From Paenacidovorax monticola (GTDB lineage Bacteria > Pseudomonadota > Gammaproteobacteria > Burkholderiales > Burkholderiaceae_C): a stretch of DNA of 64,000 bases. The stretch covers positions 4,402,001 through 4,466,000 of the forward strand of contig NZ_CP060790.1 in NCBI RefSeq assembly GCF_014489595.1, given 5' to 3'. The position numbers were made by a program, and so were the translations under genes. Shown here piece by piece: positions 1-9,162 of the stretch. Below the pieces are notes generated by a model. That model saw only the letters and a program-made list of their open reading frames with translations. It searched no databases and was not told the DNA's origin. Each line of letters starts with the position of its first letter. Within the stretch, counting starts at the first letter, position 1.

Positions 1-47
1 GCCACGCAGGCGGCGGCACGGGCCGCAAAGGCACCGGGGGGCTTCAT
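1..47 (-). CDS. nosD: start of a nosD-like gene, cut by the window edge
   Basis: An ATG on the minus strand at 47-45 overlaps the nosR stop codon as ATGA, which indicates translational coupling. Only about 15 codons are visible. They begin M-K-P-P-G-A-F-A-A-R, a short basic start followed by small residues, consistent with the beginning of an export signal. In nos clusters the gene after nosR is normally nosD, a periplasmic protein needed for copper-site maturation of NosZ. The assignment rests on position, not on recognisable sequence. Confidence 0.45.
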   Translation of the reverse strand, partial: MKPPGAFAARAAACV

Positions 48-2662
48 GCGGCGAGCCCTCCGAGCGCCTTGAGCGCGAGGAACAGCGATGCGCCGATCAG
101 CAGGTTCTTGAAGCCCACGTAGCTCAGCATGTCCATCACGCCGGCTTCGCGGTAGCGGTCCTGCCACCAGGGGCCATCCTTCACGTAGCGTTTGCCGGAC
201 AGGCGGATGAGCACCTCGTACACGCTCCAGCCGAACCACCAGCCGATCAGGGCGCCGGCCGAGAGGTGGCCGAGCGCGGCCATCACCCAGGCCACGCTGG
301 CCGCAAGGCCCAGGGCCAGGCCCGCCGCCTGCAGCGCGCGCTGCGAGCGCCAGCCTGCGCCGCTCCAGGGCCACAGGTGGTCCACCAACTCCTTCCACAG
401 CCAGCCCAGGCCGCGCGTGCCCGGCCGGTGCGTGGCGGGGCTCGCGGGCGGCGTGGGCATGCGCGGGTCGGGACCCTTGGCCGCCTTCGGCAGGATCTGA
501 TCGGCCACGGTGGCCGGGTGGATGGGGATGTAGTAGCCGTTGGCGCCGATGGGCGTGATCTCCAGCCCGTCGCGCTCGCGGCGCTTGCGTTCCCTGGCCA
601 GGGGCGGGCAGCCCTTGGTGTCGGTGTAGAGCACCATGCAGTCGAGGCAGTGCAGGCACTCGCGGTGGTCGATGCGGCCGTCGGCGTCGATGGCCTGCGC
701 GCCGCAGCCCGTGGCGCAGGCGTGGCAGGCGTTGCAGTCCTGCTTGCGCTTGAGGCCGAACCAGCGGAAGGTGCTGGGCATGGCGAGCGATGCACCCAGC
801 GGGCAGATGTACTTGCAGTATGGCCGCTCGATGAAGATGGACACGCCCAGGATGGCGGCCACGAACAGGCCGTAGGGCCAGGCGCGGTTCATCACGCCGA
901 CCAGGAAGGTGGTCTTGAACGGCTCGACCTCGGCCAGCTTCTCGGCCAGGCCCATGGAGAACATGGATACCGTGAGCAGGAAGAAGAACACGGCGTACTT
1001 GACCCACTTCAGCCGGTCGTGCCACCGCTGCGGCAACTGGGTCTGGAAGCGCTTGAGGCCGATGGTCTCGGCGATCTTGTAGATCGCCTCCTGCAGCGAG
1101 CCGAACGGGCACATCCAGCCGCAGAACAGGCCCCGCCCGAACAGGAACACCGTGGCGATGATGAAGATCCAGAACAGGAAGATGAACGGATCGGACAGGA
1201 ACAGCGACCAGGTCCACTGGAACAGCAGCGAATGGAACCAGGTCAGCACCTGGGTGATGGAAGGCTGGGCCATGGTGCCGAAGCCGATCCAGAAGATGCT
1301 GATGGCCCAGAACGTGTACTTGAAGCCGTTGACCGGCCACTTGTTCTTGTGCGTGGACCGGCGCGTGAGCTTCTCGCGCAGCGCGTAGACCACCGCTACC
1401 GTCACCAGCAGCGCCGCGAACAGGCCGATGGGCAGGGCCTGCGATTTCCAGATGCGCACCCAGGGGGCAGCGGGTTCCTCGACCGTGGGGCGGCCGCCTT
1501 CGAGCACGCTGGCGGGCAGCCAGAACTTCGACTCGAACACCGCGAAGCTGCGGTGGCCCGTGGCCTGGTCCACGCGGTTGCCCAGGAAGGCCAGCTTCCA
1601 CGGGTACGCGGCCGAGAAGGACTGCGAGCGGATCACGAAGATGGCCGATTCCGTATAGCGTGGCGCGCCTGCGGCCTCCAGGCCGTAGAGGTTGATGGCG
1701 TCCAGGTCGCGGAAGGTGAACGCGTCCGCGCCTTGCTTGACCTGTACGCGGTCGTAGATGCCACCGCGCACGAAGCCAGAGCCCTTGAACGACTCGGCGC
1801 CGGCGGTCTTGATGATGAAGAAGGCGCTCTCGCCCTCCTTGAGGCGCGAGCGCAGGTTGTCCCAGCCGCCCGCGCCCAGCAGGCTGCGGCCGATGTCGGG
1901 CTGGTTCAGGTCGCCGAACCACAGCTCGATGAAAGGCTCGGGCCCGCGCGGCAGGCCCACCTGTTCGGGCAAGACGCGCAGGCGCTGCACGGCACCCATC
2001 TGTGCGAGCTGCGCCCAGTCATAGGTCTGGCCGCTGGCGGTGAAACGCGCCGGATCGCGCACCGTGGGCGCGATGATGCCGGCCTGCCGCGCCACGGCGG
2101 CACCCGAGGCCATGACCACCTGGTTCTGCGCGACGACGGTCACGGTGGCGCCCGAGATGGCGTCCACGCCGATGACGTTTTCATCCGGGCGCGAGGGGCC
2201 GACCTCGATGGTGTCGGTGACCGATTTGCCGAGGTACTGGTTGTTGAAGTGGATGAGCGCCGACTCGGGGATGCCCAGCAGCAGGATGGGCTCGGAGTGC
2301 TTGAGCACCTTCATGCCCACGAAGCGGCCCTGGGCGTCCATGCCGATCAGCGTGACCACCGGCTTGCCCGAGTAGGCGGGCGTGTCGGTGATGTCGGTGG
2401 AGAGCATGACGTAGCCCAGCAGCCTGTCCTGGCCGTCGTAGGCCTCGACATAGGGCGGCTGGCCCTTGCGCTGCGAAAAGCGCGCGGCGCCGGGAAACAC
2501 TTCGGCGCAGGGCAGCAGCGCACACATGTCGGGCGTCGTTGCCAGGTTGGCCGGCAGCTGGGCCTCGTAGGCGCCCGCGTGGGCGCGGGGCGCCAGCAGC
2601 GTCAGAGACACCAGCAGCAAGGTAAGAAGAAAGGCGGCGAACCGCGAATCGTGGGCGGGCAT
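44..2662 (-). CDS. nosR: NosR, FMN-binding membrane regulator/electron donor for nitrous oxide reductase
   Basis: NosR is an inner-membrane flavo-iron-sulfur protein needed for nosZ expression and for electron supply to periplasmic N2O reductase. The ATG at 2662 gives 872 residues with a signal-like hydrophobic start (residues 8-28). The open frame extends further upstream, but through an intergenic repeat. A periplasmic FMN-binding domain carries the flavinylation motif SGATVT at about 170-175. Membrane segments begin near 410. Two CxxxCP motifs (C513/C517 and C615/C619) precede a ferredoxin-type domain with Cys clusters at 642-652 and 668-684. The C-terminus adds a long membrane-embedded extension, so the protein is longer than the Pseudomonas form. 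It lies downstream of nosZ in the same direction and overlaps the next gene by 4 nt. Confidence 0.95.
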   Translation of the reverse strand: MPAHDSRFAAFLLTLLLVSLTLLAPRAHAGAYEAQLPANLATTPDMCALLPCAEVFPGAARFSQRKGQPPYVEAYDGQDRLLGYVMLSTDITDTPAYSGKPVVTLIGMDAQGRFVGMKVLKHSEPILLLGIPESALIHFNNQYLGKSVTDTIEVGPSRPDENVIGVDAISGATVTVVAQNQVVMASGAAVARQAGIIAPTVRDPARFTASGQTYDWAQLAQMGAVQRLRVLPEQVGLPRGPEPFIELWFGDLNQPDIGRSLLGAGGWDNLRSRLKEGESAFFIIKTAGAESFKGSGFVRGGIYDRVQVKQGADAFTFRDLDAINLYGLEAAGAPRYTESAIFVIRSQSFSAAYPWKLAFLGNRVDQATGHRSFAVFESKFWLPASVLEGGRPTVEEPAAPWVRIWKSQALPIGLFAALLVTVAVVYALREKLTRRSTHKNKWPVNGFKYTFWAISIFWIGFGTMAQPSITQVLTWFHSLLFQWTWSLFLSDPFIFLFWIFIIATVFLFGRGLFCGWMCPFGSLQEAIYKIAETIGLKRFQTQLPQRWHDRLKWVKYAVFFFLLTVSMFSMGLAEKLAEVEPFKTTFLVGVMNRAWPYGLFVAAILGVSIFIERPYCKYICPLGASLAMPSTFRWFGLKRKQDCNACHACATGCGAQAIDADGRIDHRECLHCLDCMVLYTDTKGCPPLARERKRRERDGLEITPIGANGYYIPIHPATVADQILPKAAKGPDPRMPTPPASPATHRPGTRGLGWLWKELVDHLWPWSGAGWRSQRALQAAGLALGLAASVAWVMAALGHLSAGALIGWWFGWSVYEVLIRLSGKRYVKDGPWWQDRYREAGVMDMLSYVGFKNLLIGASLFLALKALGGLAA

Positions 2663-2667
2663 GGAAC

Positions 2668-2728
2668 TACTGATTTGATAGCTGGAGGCGCTTGATACGA
2701 AGGCGCTAGAAGCCAACTTGGCTATAAA
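2668..2728. repeat. Comamonadaceae-type intergenic repeat copy, upstream of nosR
   Basis: An AT-richer block reads TTTGATAGCTGG, then GGCGCTTGATACGAAGGCGC, then TAG. This is the same layout as copies at 13.55, 20.73, 45.15, 49.92 and 51.21 kb: a GATAGC segment followed by a GCGCTT...AAGCGC hairpin. It occupies the nosZ-nosR spacer immediately upstream of the nosR ATG. Confidence 0.7.
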
Positions 2729-2800
2729 CGGGGCGTGGCCTGTGCAACTGGCGCGACCGATGCCAGGGCGGCCGAGCAAGGGCCGCCCCGCAGCGAGGGC

Positions 2801-2875
2801 TGCGTCCCCCTTCCCTTAGCGCGCAGCGCGTAGAGAGAAGGGGGAAGCCGCGCAGCGGCTCAGGGGGTTGCCCCC
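2801..2875. repeat. cluster of three GC hairpins between nosZ and nosR
   Basis: Three successive inverted repeats lie directly after the nosZ stop: TCCCCCTTC (2805-2813) with GAAGGGGGA (2837-2845); AGCCGC-GCA-GCGGCT (2846-2860); and GGGGG-TTG-CCCCC (2863-2875). Strings like this recur between genes in Acidovorax relatives and probably fold in the transcript. No U-tract follows, so any termination here would not be a classic intrinsic terminator. Confidence 0.6.
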
Positions 2876-2876
2876 A

Positions 2877-4795
2877 TCACCCTTCGACGATCATGCGCGA
2901 GCGCATCTCCAGGTGCAGTGCGTGGCAGAAGTGCGTGCAGTAGCACCAGTACACGCCGGGCTTGTCGGCGATGAAGGTGACCGAGGCCGTCTCCTGCGGG
3001 TTCACGATGAAGTTGACGTTGTGCTTCGGAATCGCGAAGCCGTGCGTCAGGTCCTCGATCTTGTCGAGGTTGGTGAGGACTATGGTGACCTCGTCGCCCT
3101 TCTTCACGCGGAAGTCGCGCAGGCTGAACGCGGGGGCCTGCGAGGTGATCTTCACCGTCACCTTCTTGCCGTTGCGCGTGACGCCGGACTCCTTCGGGTC
3201 CTTGATGGCGTTGGGGAAGTCGTCGAGCGCGTAGACCTGCTTGGGGCGCAGCAGATCGCGCTTGAAGATGATGAAGTCGTGGGGCTCGCCGCGCACGGGG
3301 TGGTCGGCCAGCAGCACCATCTTGTCGCCCGAGATGTCGATGAACTGCTCGTTCTCGGGGTGCAGGGGGCCCACGGGCAGGAACCGGTCCTTGGAGAACT
3401 TGCAGCCCACGGCGAGGTACTTGCCGTCGGCCGTGACGGTCTCGGACTGCGAGGCGTTCAGGTGCCCGGGCTGGTACTGCAGATCCAGGCGGTCCACCAC
3501 ATACTTGGCGCTCTTGTCGCCCTTGTGGAAGGCGATCGCCTTGTCGATGTTCCACTTCACGACCTGGCTGTCGAGGAACAGCGTGGTGTAGGCATTGCCG
3601 CGCCCGTCGAAGGCCGTGTGCAGCGGGCCCAGGCCCAGTTCGACCTCGGCGACGATGGCGTCGTCGAGCTTCTCGAGCTTGCCGTCGAACCAGTCGAGCA
3701 CCTTCGCGAGTTCGATCACCGTGCCGGTGGGAGAGAGCTTGCCTGCGCAGATGAAGTACTTCTGGTCCGGGCTGGCGTTGACGCCGTGCGGGTTCTTGGG
3801 CACCGACACGTAGGCGGTCAGCGCGGTCTTGGGGTCCTTGTTGGCCTCGTGCGTGCCGTCGACCACGGGCACCTTGGAGTCGCCGATGGTCTTGAACTTG
3901 CCGGCCTTCACCGCGGCCTCGATGCGCGCCACGTTGAAGAACAGGCAGGCGTCGCGCTCGGCGGACATCATGTCCTCATACTTGGCGCCCATCTCGATGT
4001 TGTACTGGTTGGTGGCGGCCAGCTTGCCGTCGTAGGAGGTGGCCACGAGGTCGCAGTTGCCGTCGATCAGCACCTGCCAGCGCACTTCCATGGTCTCGGC
4101 GTCCACGCAGCTGAACAGCGAGCGGTACTTGCTGGCGTCCTCGGTGCCGGTGTTGGGCAGCGGAATCGAGAACTCACCGCCGCAGAACACACGCGTCGTG
4201 TAGTTGATGGCCGGGTCCACGGGGTCGCGCTTGTCGGGGAAGATGCCGTGGAAGCCCTGCACGTGGGGCAGTTCGGTGATCTTGTCGCAGACGAAGTAGT
4301 CGAGCCGGATGCGCGCGATGCGTGCGTTGATCTTGTCGTTGATCCAGGCGTAGCGGCCGTCGTAGTTGCCGTCCTTGTACGAGGCGTGCGTGTGGTGCGT
4401 GTCGGCCACGGTGTAGCGCAGGCTGCCGTCGGCCTTGGTGCCCATGACCTTCTTGGATTCGTTGGTGATGCCCCAGCCCACGAGCGCGTCGGGCACGAAA
4501 CACGGGATGCGGTGGATCTCGCGGCCCGATGGCAGACCCAGCACGCGCATGTCGCCCGTGTGCCCGCCGCTCCAGAGGCCGTAGTAGGTGTCTAGCTCGC
4601 CCGGCTTGAGGTGGACGCCTGCGGCGGTGGCATGGGCCGCGCCCGCTGCGGCAGGCGCCGGGCGGCTGGTGCGGCCGCGGGGGCAGATTTCTCGGTGCAG
4701 CCCACCACGCCCGCGAGTCCGGCCAGTGCGGCCGTATTGAGGAATCTGCGGCGGGCCGGTGTGGCCGCGCTTTCGGGTTGGTTCGTTTGGCTCAT
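2877..4795 (-). CDS. nosZ: NosZ, nitrous oxide reductase (apparent one-base frameshift near 4660)
   Basis: NosZ reduces N2O to N2 in the periplasm using CuA and CuZ centres. The ATG at 4795 opens a Tat signal with ARRRFLNTAAL at about residues 14-24, so this is a Tat-exported (clade I type) enzyme. That frame closes at 4592. The long catalytic frame is open from upstream of 4550 down to 2877 and includes HATAAGVHLKPGELDTYYG before its first ATG. Restoring one G in the GGG at 4660-4662 joins the two frames into about 639 residues, a normal NosZ length. The CuA motif near the C-terminus is complete, C-x3-C-x3-H-x2-M (about C620, C624, H628, M631). The break is either a sequencing error or a recent inactivation; I favour error because similar breaks affect six other genes. 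Confidence 0.95.
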
Positions 4796-4897
4796 GATGG
4801 TATCGATGTGATGAAGGGGCCCGCTATGGGCCAGGGGTGCCGGGCAAAGGGTTGACTGCCGGTAAACAAATATTCACACCAGATGTTCTTTTGCATA

Positions 4898-4911
4898 TTG
4901 ATTCATGTCAT
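4898..4911. promoter_or_regulatory. FNR/NNR-like box in the nosZ / cytochrome divergent region
   Basis: TTGATTCATGTCAT matches the FNR-family consensus TTGAT-N4-ATCAA at 8 of 10 defined bases. Its centre lies about 109 bp upstream of the nosZ ATG and about 114 bp upstream of the cytochrome ATG, so it could serve either gene. A leftward start about 41 bp from the centre would fall near 4863, leaving a roughly 68 nt nosZ leader. The surrounding stretch (4860-4920) is clearly AT-richer than its neighbours. The site is plausible for an anaerobically induced locus but is not proven. Confidence 0.4.
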
Positions 4912-5018
4912 ATGTCTCTTTAAGAAAGTCGCACACACTGCAGAGCCATCAGGGGTGGGCCGAGCGCATTGCCGCGAGGCCTGCTTCCTTCCCCTGGACT
5001 ACAGCAAGAAAGGCTCCC

Positions 5019-5410
5019 ATGAAAACGACTTCCCTCGCGATGGCACTCTCCGCTGCCGTGCTGCTGCTCGCCGCTTGCGGCAAGAACGATGCGCCGCCCC
5101 CTCCGGCGCCTGCACCTGCGCCCGCCGCCGCGCCGGCTCCCGCGCCTGCGGCCGAGAACACGGTGGGCAAGGGCGTGTACGGCAAGACCTGCGCCATGTG
5201 CCACGCGGCCGGCGTGGCCGGCGCGCCCAAGCCCGGCGACAAGGCCGACTGGGGCCCGCGCATCGCCCAGGGCAAGGACACGCTCTACAAACATGCGTTG
5301 GAAGGCTTCACGGGCGCCAAGGGCGCCATGCCCGCGCGGGCGGTTCGGCCTCGCTCAGCGACGGCGACGTGAAGGCCGCCGTGGACTTCATGGCCGACCA
5401 GTCGATGTGA
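5019..5410 (+). CDS. small c-type cytochrome lipoprotein of the nos locus (apparent one-base frameshift near 5339)
   Basis: The ATG at 5019 follows an AAGAAAGG ribosome site and encodes a lipoprotein signal with lipobox LAAC (Cys20). An Ala/Pro-rich linker (about 25-45) follows, then one haem motif C-A-M-C-H at 58-62. The likely axial Met lies in GAMPAR. After that the frame runs into unrelated residues. One extra G in the GGG at 5338-5340 restores GGSASLSDGDVKAAVDFMAD and a stop at 5408-5410, the usual end of the cytochrome c5 family (about 130 residues). It is divergent from nosZ and 16 nt before apbE, so it probably passes electrons to the N2O-reduction system. That role is inferred from position. 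Confidence 0.85.
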
Positions 5411-5426
5411 TGGCGGGGAGCGAGCG

Positions 5427-6496
5427 ATGACGGACGATCTGCGCTTGCCGGCGCATGGCGCACGGCTGTCGCGGCGGCGCTTCGCGCTTGCGCTGCCGCT
5501 GCTCGGCGCAATGCCTGGCGTGGCCCTGTCGGGCGCACAGCCGTGGGCCGAAGCCTCGGCCGCAGGCCCGCAGCGCGCCAGCCGAACGCTGATGGGCACG
5601 CGCGTGGACATCGTGGCCGACGGTGGTGCGCGGGCCGATGCGGGCAGGCTGCGCGCGGCCATCGAGCGGGCCTTCGCCGAGATGGAGCGCCTGGAGGCGC
5701 TCCTGAGCCGCTACCGGCCGGGCAGCGCCGTGCGCCGCATCGGCGCGGCGGCGGGGCGGCATCCTGTCGCCGTGCCGCCCGAGGTGCTGGCCGTCCTGCG
5801 CGGCGCGCAGCGGTTGCACCGGGAGAGCGGCGGCGCATTCGACGCGACCGTGGGCGCGCTTGGCGGCTGGCATTTCGAGCCGGGCAGCGAGGCCGTGCCC
5901 GCACCGGCCGAGATCGCGCAGGCCCTGCGGCTGGTGGGCGCGCAAGGCCTGCGGCTCGACGAGCGCGCGGGCACGGCGTACCTGGAGCGGCCCGGCATGG
6001 CGCTGGACCTCGGGGGCATCGCCAAGCTGCCCATCCTGGAGGCCGGGCTGCGAACGCTGGAGCGCGAAGGCGTGGGCAACGCGCTGGTCAATGGCGGGGG
6101 CGACGTGCTCGTGGCGGGCCAGTTGCAAGGCCGCCCCTGGCGCGTGGGGGTGCGCGACCCGCGCGCGCCCGAGCGCCTGCTGGGGGTGCTGGACATCGCG
6201 GACGGCGGCGTGGTGGCGTCCTCGGGCGACTACGAGCGCGGCTTCGTGCGTGCTGGCCGGCGCCTGCACCATGTGCTCGATCCGCGCACGGGCTGGCCCA
6301 CCACGGGCGTGCATGGCGTGGCGCTGCTCGCGCGCAGCGTGGAGGCCGTCAATGGCTGGGGCGCGGCGCTGATGGTGCAGGGCCCGGGGCTGCGCCCGCC
6401 TGGTGTGCCGGGCACCCGGGCGTCGAGGCGATGGTGGCGGGGGCCGACGGCGCGCTGTGGCGTTCGCCCGGCATGGCGGCGGCGCTGCGCTCCTAG
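5427..6496 (+). CDS. nosX: ApbE-family FAD:protein FMN transferase, NosX-type (apparent frameshift at 6380-6412)
   Basis: ApbE enzymes attach FMN covalently to a Thr/Ser in targets such as NosR, whose SGATVT motif is encoded nearby. The product starts with a Tat-like signal (SRRRFALALPL, about 15-25), so it acts in the periplasm. Family features are present: LMGTRVDI, the RYRPGSAV segment, LDLGGIAKLPI, NALVNGGGDV and the HHVLDPRTGWPT box. The frame is lost after GWGAALMVQGP. Restoring one base, most simply a G in GGG at 6410-6412, gives HPGVEAMVAGADGALW and a stop at 6496, about 356 residues. It lies 16 nt after the cytochrome in an apparent operon. The symbol nosX follows from context. Confidence 0.88.
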
Positions 6497-6520
6497 GCGG
6501 GAGCGAAGCGGCCTGGGTTT

Positions 6521-7365
6521 TTAGGCGCCGGGCTGCTGGGCCTGCTCGCAGTGCACCTTGCACTGCTCGCGCTCGGCCAGCGTGGCGCCGAAGCGCACGG
6601 CGCTCAGGCAGCCGCCCATACGCAGCCCGTGTCGATTCCCAGCAGGTCGGGGCGATCCAGCCAGCCCAGCGTGGACCAGTGGCCGCAGGCCACGAGCGTG
6701 TCCGCGCTGCGGCGGCCCGGGGCGTCGAACCATGGCACAAGCCCCTCGGGGGGGTGGGCTGCGCTTTCGGTGCTTTCGAAATCCATGGCGCCGTCGGGCG
6801 TGCAAAAGCGCAGCCGCGTGAGCGCGTTGACGATCACGCGCAGGCGGTCCACCCCCGCGAGATCGTCGTGCCAGCGGTCGGGCGTGTTGCCGTACATCGC
6901 CTGCAGGAAACCGGGCAGGCCGGGGCCGCGCAGCACGGCGTGCACCTCGTCCGCGTAGGCGAGCGTGTCGTCGGCGCTCCAGGCGGGCAGCACGCCCGCG
7001 TGCACCATGAGCAGGCGTTCGCCGCCATGCAAATGCTGGCGTGCGAGCGGCTGCTCGCGCAGCCAGCCGAGCAGCGCGTCGCGGTCGGGGGCGTCGAGCA
7101 CGCTGGCAAGCGTGTCGCGGCGCGAGGGCTTGCGCGCGCCATGGGCGGCGGCCAGCAGGTGCAGGTCGTGGTTGCCCAGCAGCGGCCGCACGGCATCGCC
7201 CAGCGCCATGCAGCGGCGCAGCACGGCGGCCGAATCCGGCCCCCGGTTCACGAGGTCGCCGAGCAGGTACGCGGTGTCGCGGCTGGGGGAGAAGCCGATA
7301 TGGTCCAGCAGGCGCCCGAATGCGCCGTCGCAGCCCTGAATATCGCCAATACAGTACAGTGCCAT
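6521..7365 (-). CDS. apaH: ApaH, symmetrical bis(5'-nucleosyl)-tetraphosphatase (apparent frameshift near 6616)
   Basis: ApaH hydrolyses diadenosine tetraphosphate to two ADP in the cytoplasm. The metallophosphatase signature is complete at the N-terminus: GDIQGC, then GDLVNRGPDS, then GNHD. HAGVLPAW and ACGHWSTLGW follow. The start ATG at 7365 gives the family's MALYCIGD opening. The frame ends early after IDTGCVW. One extra base in CCC at 6615-6617 (G on the coding strand) restores GGCLSAVRFGATLAEREQ and a stop at 6521, giving about 281 residues, the expected size. It is divergent from the next gene with only 25 nt between start codons, so the two promoters must overlap. Confidence 0.9.
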
Positions 7366-7390
7366 GGTGTTCTTTACTCTTTCTTGATTC

Positions 7391-8692
7391 ATGGATTTTC
7401 TGCTGATCGCGCTGCTGACCCTGCTCAACGGCGTGTTCGCGATGTCGGAACTGGCCCTGGCATCGAGCCGCAAGGCCCGCCTGGTGGCCATGGCCGAGAG
7501 CGGCGACAAGGGCGCGCAGGCGGCGCTGGCGCTGCTCGACAATCCCACCCAGTTTCTCTCTTCGGTGCAGGTGGGCATCACCTCCATCGGCATGCTCAAC
7601 GGCATTCTGGGCGAGGCCGCCTTCAGCGATGACCTGGGGCGCTGGCTGCAGTCCCTGGGCGCGCCCGAGCGGGCCGCCAGCATCACGGCGACGGCGCTCG
7701 TGGTCACCGTCATCACCTTCATCACCATCGTTTTCGGCGAACTGGTGCCCAAGCGCATCGGTCAGCTCTATCCCGAGGTGGTCTCGCGCTTCGTCGCGCG
7801 GCCCATGGCCTGGGTGGCGCGCGTGGCCAAGCCTTTCGTGCGCCTGTTGTCCCTCTCCACACAGGCCGTGCTCAAGCTCCTGCGCATCGACAACACCGCG
7901 GGCCGTGCGGTGACCGAAGAGGAGATCGTGGCGAGCCTGGAAGAGGGGCGCGACGCGGGCGTGATCGAGCACCATGAGCACCAGATGGTGCAGAACGTGT
8001 TCCGGCTGGACGACCGGCCGCTGACGTCGCTCATGGTGCCGCGCTCCGACGTGCATTGGCTGGACGCCGAACTGTCCATAGCGGGCGCGCTGCGCCTGGC
8101 GGGGGCGGATTCGGGCAAGGGAGCCCATTCCTGGTACCCCGTGTGCCGCGCGTCGCTGGACGACGTGGTCGGCGTCGTGAGCGTGGCGCAGCTGCTGGCC
8201 CTGGGCCCGGACGCGCCGGGATTGCTGGAAGACTACGTGCTGCCCGCATCCTTCGTGCCCGAAACCCTGAGCGGCATGGAGCTGCTGGACCAATTGCGCG
8301 CCCGCTCGGGCCGCATGGTGTTCGTGGTGGACGAGTACGGCGTGGTGCAGGGCATCATGACGCCGCGCGACCTGCTCGAAGCCATCACCGGCGAGCTGCA
8401 GCCTGGCGCGGCCAGCGACGCCTGGGCCACGCAGCGCGAGGACGGCTCGTGGCTGCTGGACGGGCTGATGCCGGTTTCCGAGTTGAAGGCGCGCCTCGAT
8501 ATTCGGGATTTACCGGAAGAGGACCGGGGCCGCTATAACACGGTGGCGGGTCTGCTCCTGGCCGAGTCGGGCCATTTGCCCGGCGTGGGGGAGCGCATTG
8601 CGTGCGCGGGCTGGATATTCGAGGTCCTGGATTTGGACGGCAAGCGCATCGACAAGGTATTGGCGCAGCCCGAAAAAATTACCAAGGCGTAA
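7391..8692 (+). CDS. HlyC/CorC (CNNM-type) membrane transporter-like protein with CBS domains
   Basis: This 433-residue protein has the standard three-part layout. An N-terminal DUF21/CNNM membrane domain (about 1-180) has several hydrophobic segments and ends near ITIVFGELVPKRIG. A tandem CBS region follows (about 200-340, containing TSLMVPRSDV and FVVDEYGVVQGIMTPRDLLEAITGE). A C-terminal CorC/HlyC domain closes the protein (about 350-425, GRYNTVAGLLLAESGHLPGVGE). Members are linked to Mg/Co efflux or membrane integrity; the substrate here cannot be stated. It is an intact single gene, divergent from apaH. Confidence 0.9.
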   Translation: MDFLLIALLTLLNGVFAMSELALASSRKARLVAMAESGDKGAQAALALLDNPTQFLSSVQVGITSIGMLNGILGEAAFSDDLGRWLQSLGAPERAASITATALVVTVITFITIVFGELVPKRIGQLYPEVVSRFVARPMAWVARVAKPFVRLLSLSTQAVLKLLRIDNTAGRAVTEEEIVASLEEGRDAGVIEHHEHQMVQNVFRLDDRPLTSLMVPRSDVHWLDAELSIAGALRLAGADSGKGAHSWYPVCRASLDDVVGVVSVAQLLALGPDAPGLLEDYVLPASFVPETLSGMELLDQLRARSGRMVFVVDEYGVVQGIMTPRDLLEAITGELQPGAASDAWATQREDGSWLLDGLMPVSELKARLDIRDLPEEDRGRYNTVAGLLLAESGHLPGVGERIACAGWIFEVLDLDGKRIDKVLAQPEKITKA

Positions 8693-8760
8693 GGGAAACA
8701 CGGTAAGCGATTGTGGGAATTGCGTATATGTGAATCTGCGCGCACAATGGGCGTTATTCA

Positions 8761-8766
8761 TATAAT
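8761..8766 (+). promoter_or_regulatory. perfect -10 box upstream of the H-NS-like gene
   Basis: A consensus TATAAT sits 33 bp upstream of the ATG at 8799, in an AT-rich stretch (8700-8798) that stands out from the GC-rich surroundings. I see no convincing -35 hexamer at 16-18 bp spacing. AT-rich DNA before an H-NS gene also fits autoregulation. Confidence 0.45.
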
Positions 8767-8798
8767 CAAGTCTCGATTCACCACCTTCCTGCCATACC

Positions 8799-9095
8799 AT
8801 GACCACTTCCTACAAAGATCTGCTGAAGCAGCGCGAAGCCCTGGAGCAACAAATCAACGAAGCCCGCCGCCGGGAGCTTTCCGAAGCCATTTCCCAAGTG
8901 CGCGCCATCGTGGCTGAGTATGGCTTGTCTGCGCAGGATGTATTTCCGGTGGGCCGCGCTCCCCGCGCGGCATCCACGGCCGGCACCAAGGTGGCGCCCA
9001 AATACCGTAATCCCGCTACGGGCCAGACCTGGACGGGCCGGGGCAAGGCGCCCAAGTGGATTCAGAATGAGGACCGCGAAAAGTATGCGATCTGA
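8799..9095 (+). CDS. H-NS family nucleoid protein (short form)
   Basis: This 98-residue protein has an N-terminal coiled-coil oligomerisation segment (about 4-45, rich in Lys, Glu, Arg and Gln). The C-terminal H-NS DNA-binding box (about 66-90) contains YRNPATGQTWTGRGKAPKW, the form usual in betaproteobacterial H-NS/BpH3-like proteins. It binds AT-rich DNA and silences or organises it. It stands alone, with its own promoter candidate upstream and an intrinsic terminator downstream. Confidence 0.93.
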   Translation: MTTSYKDLLKQREALEQQINEARRRELSEAISQVRAIVAEYGLSAQDVFPVGRAPRAASTAGTKVAPKYRNPATGQTWTGRGKAPKWIQNEDREKYAI

Positions 9096-9133
9096 AAATC
9101 ATGGTCCGAGTGGGTTGATATCCCACAGCAATT

Positions 9134-9157
9134 AAGTCCGCTCTGCGGACTTTTTTG
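9134..9157 (+). terminator. intrinsic terminator after the H-NS-like gene
   Basis: Stem AAGTCCGC (9134-9141), loop TCT, stem GCGGACTT (9145-9152), followed by a run of T to 9156. This is a clean rho-independent terminator 38 nt after the stop codon. Confidence 0.9.
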
Positions 9158-9162
9158 TTGGA

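Noticed and set aside
266..2695. Long open frame (809 codons) on the strand opposite nosR
   Set aside because: Its product is His/Ala/Gly-rich without domains and is the antisense shadow of a well-supported nosR in high-GC DNA.
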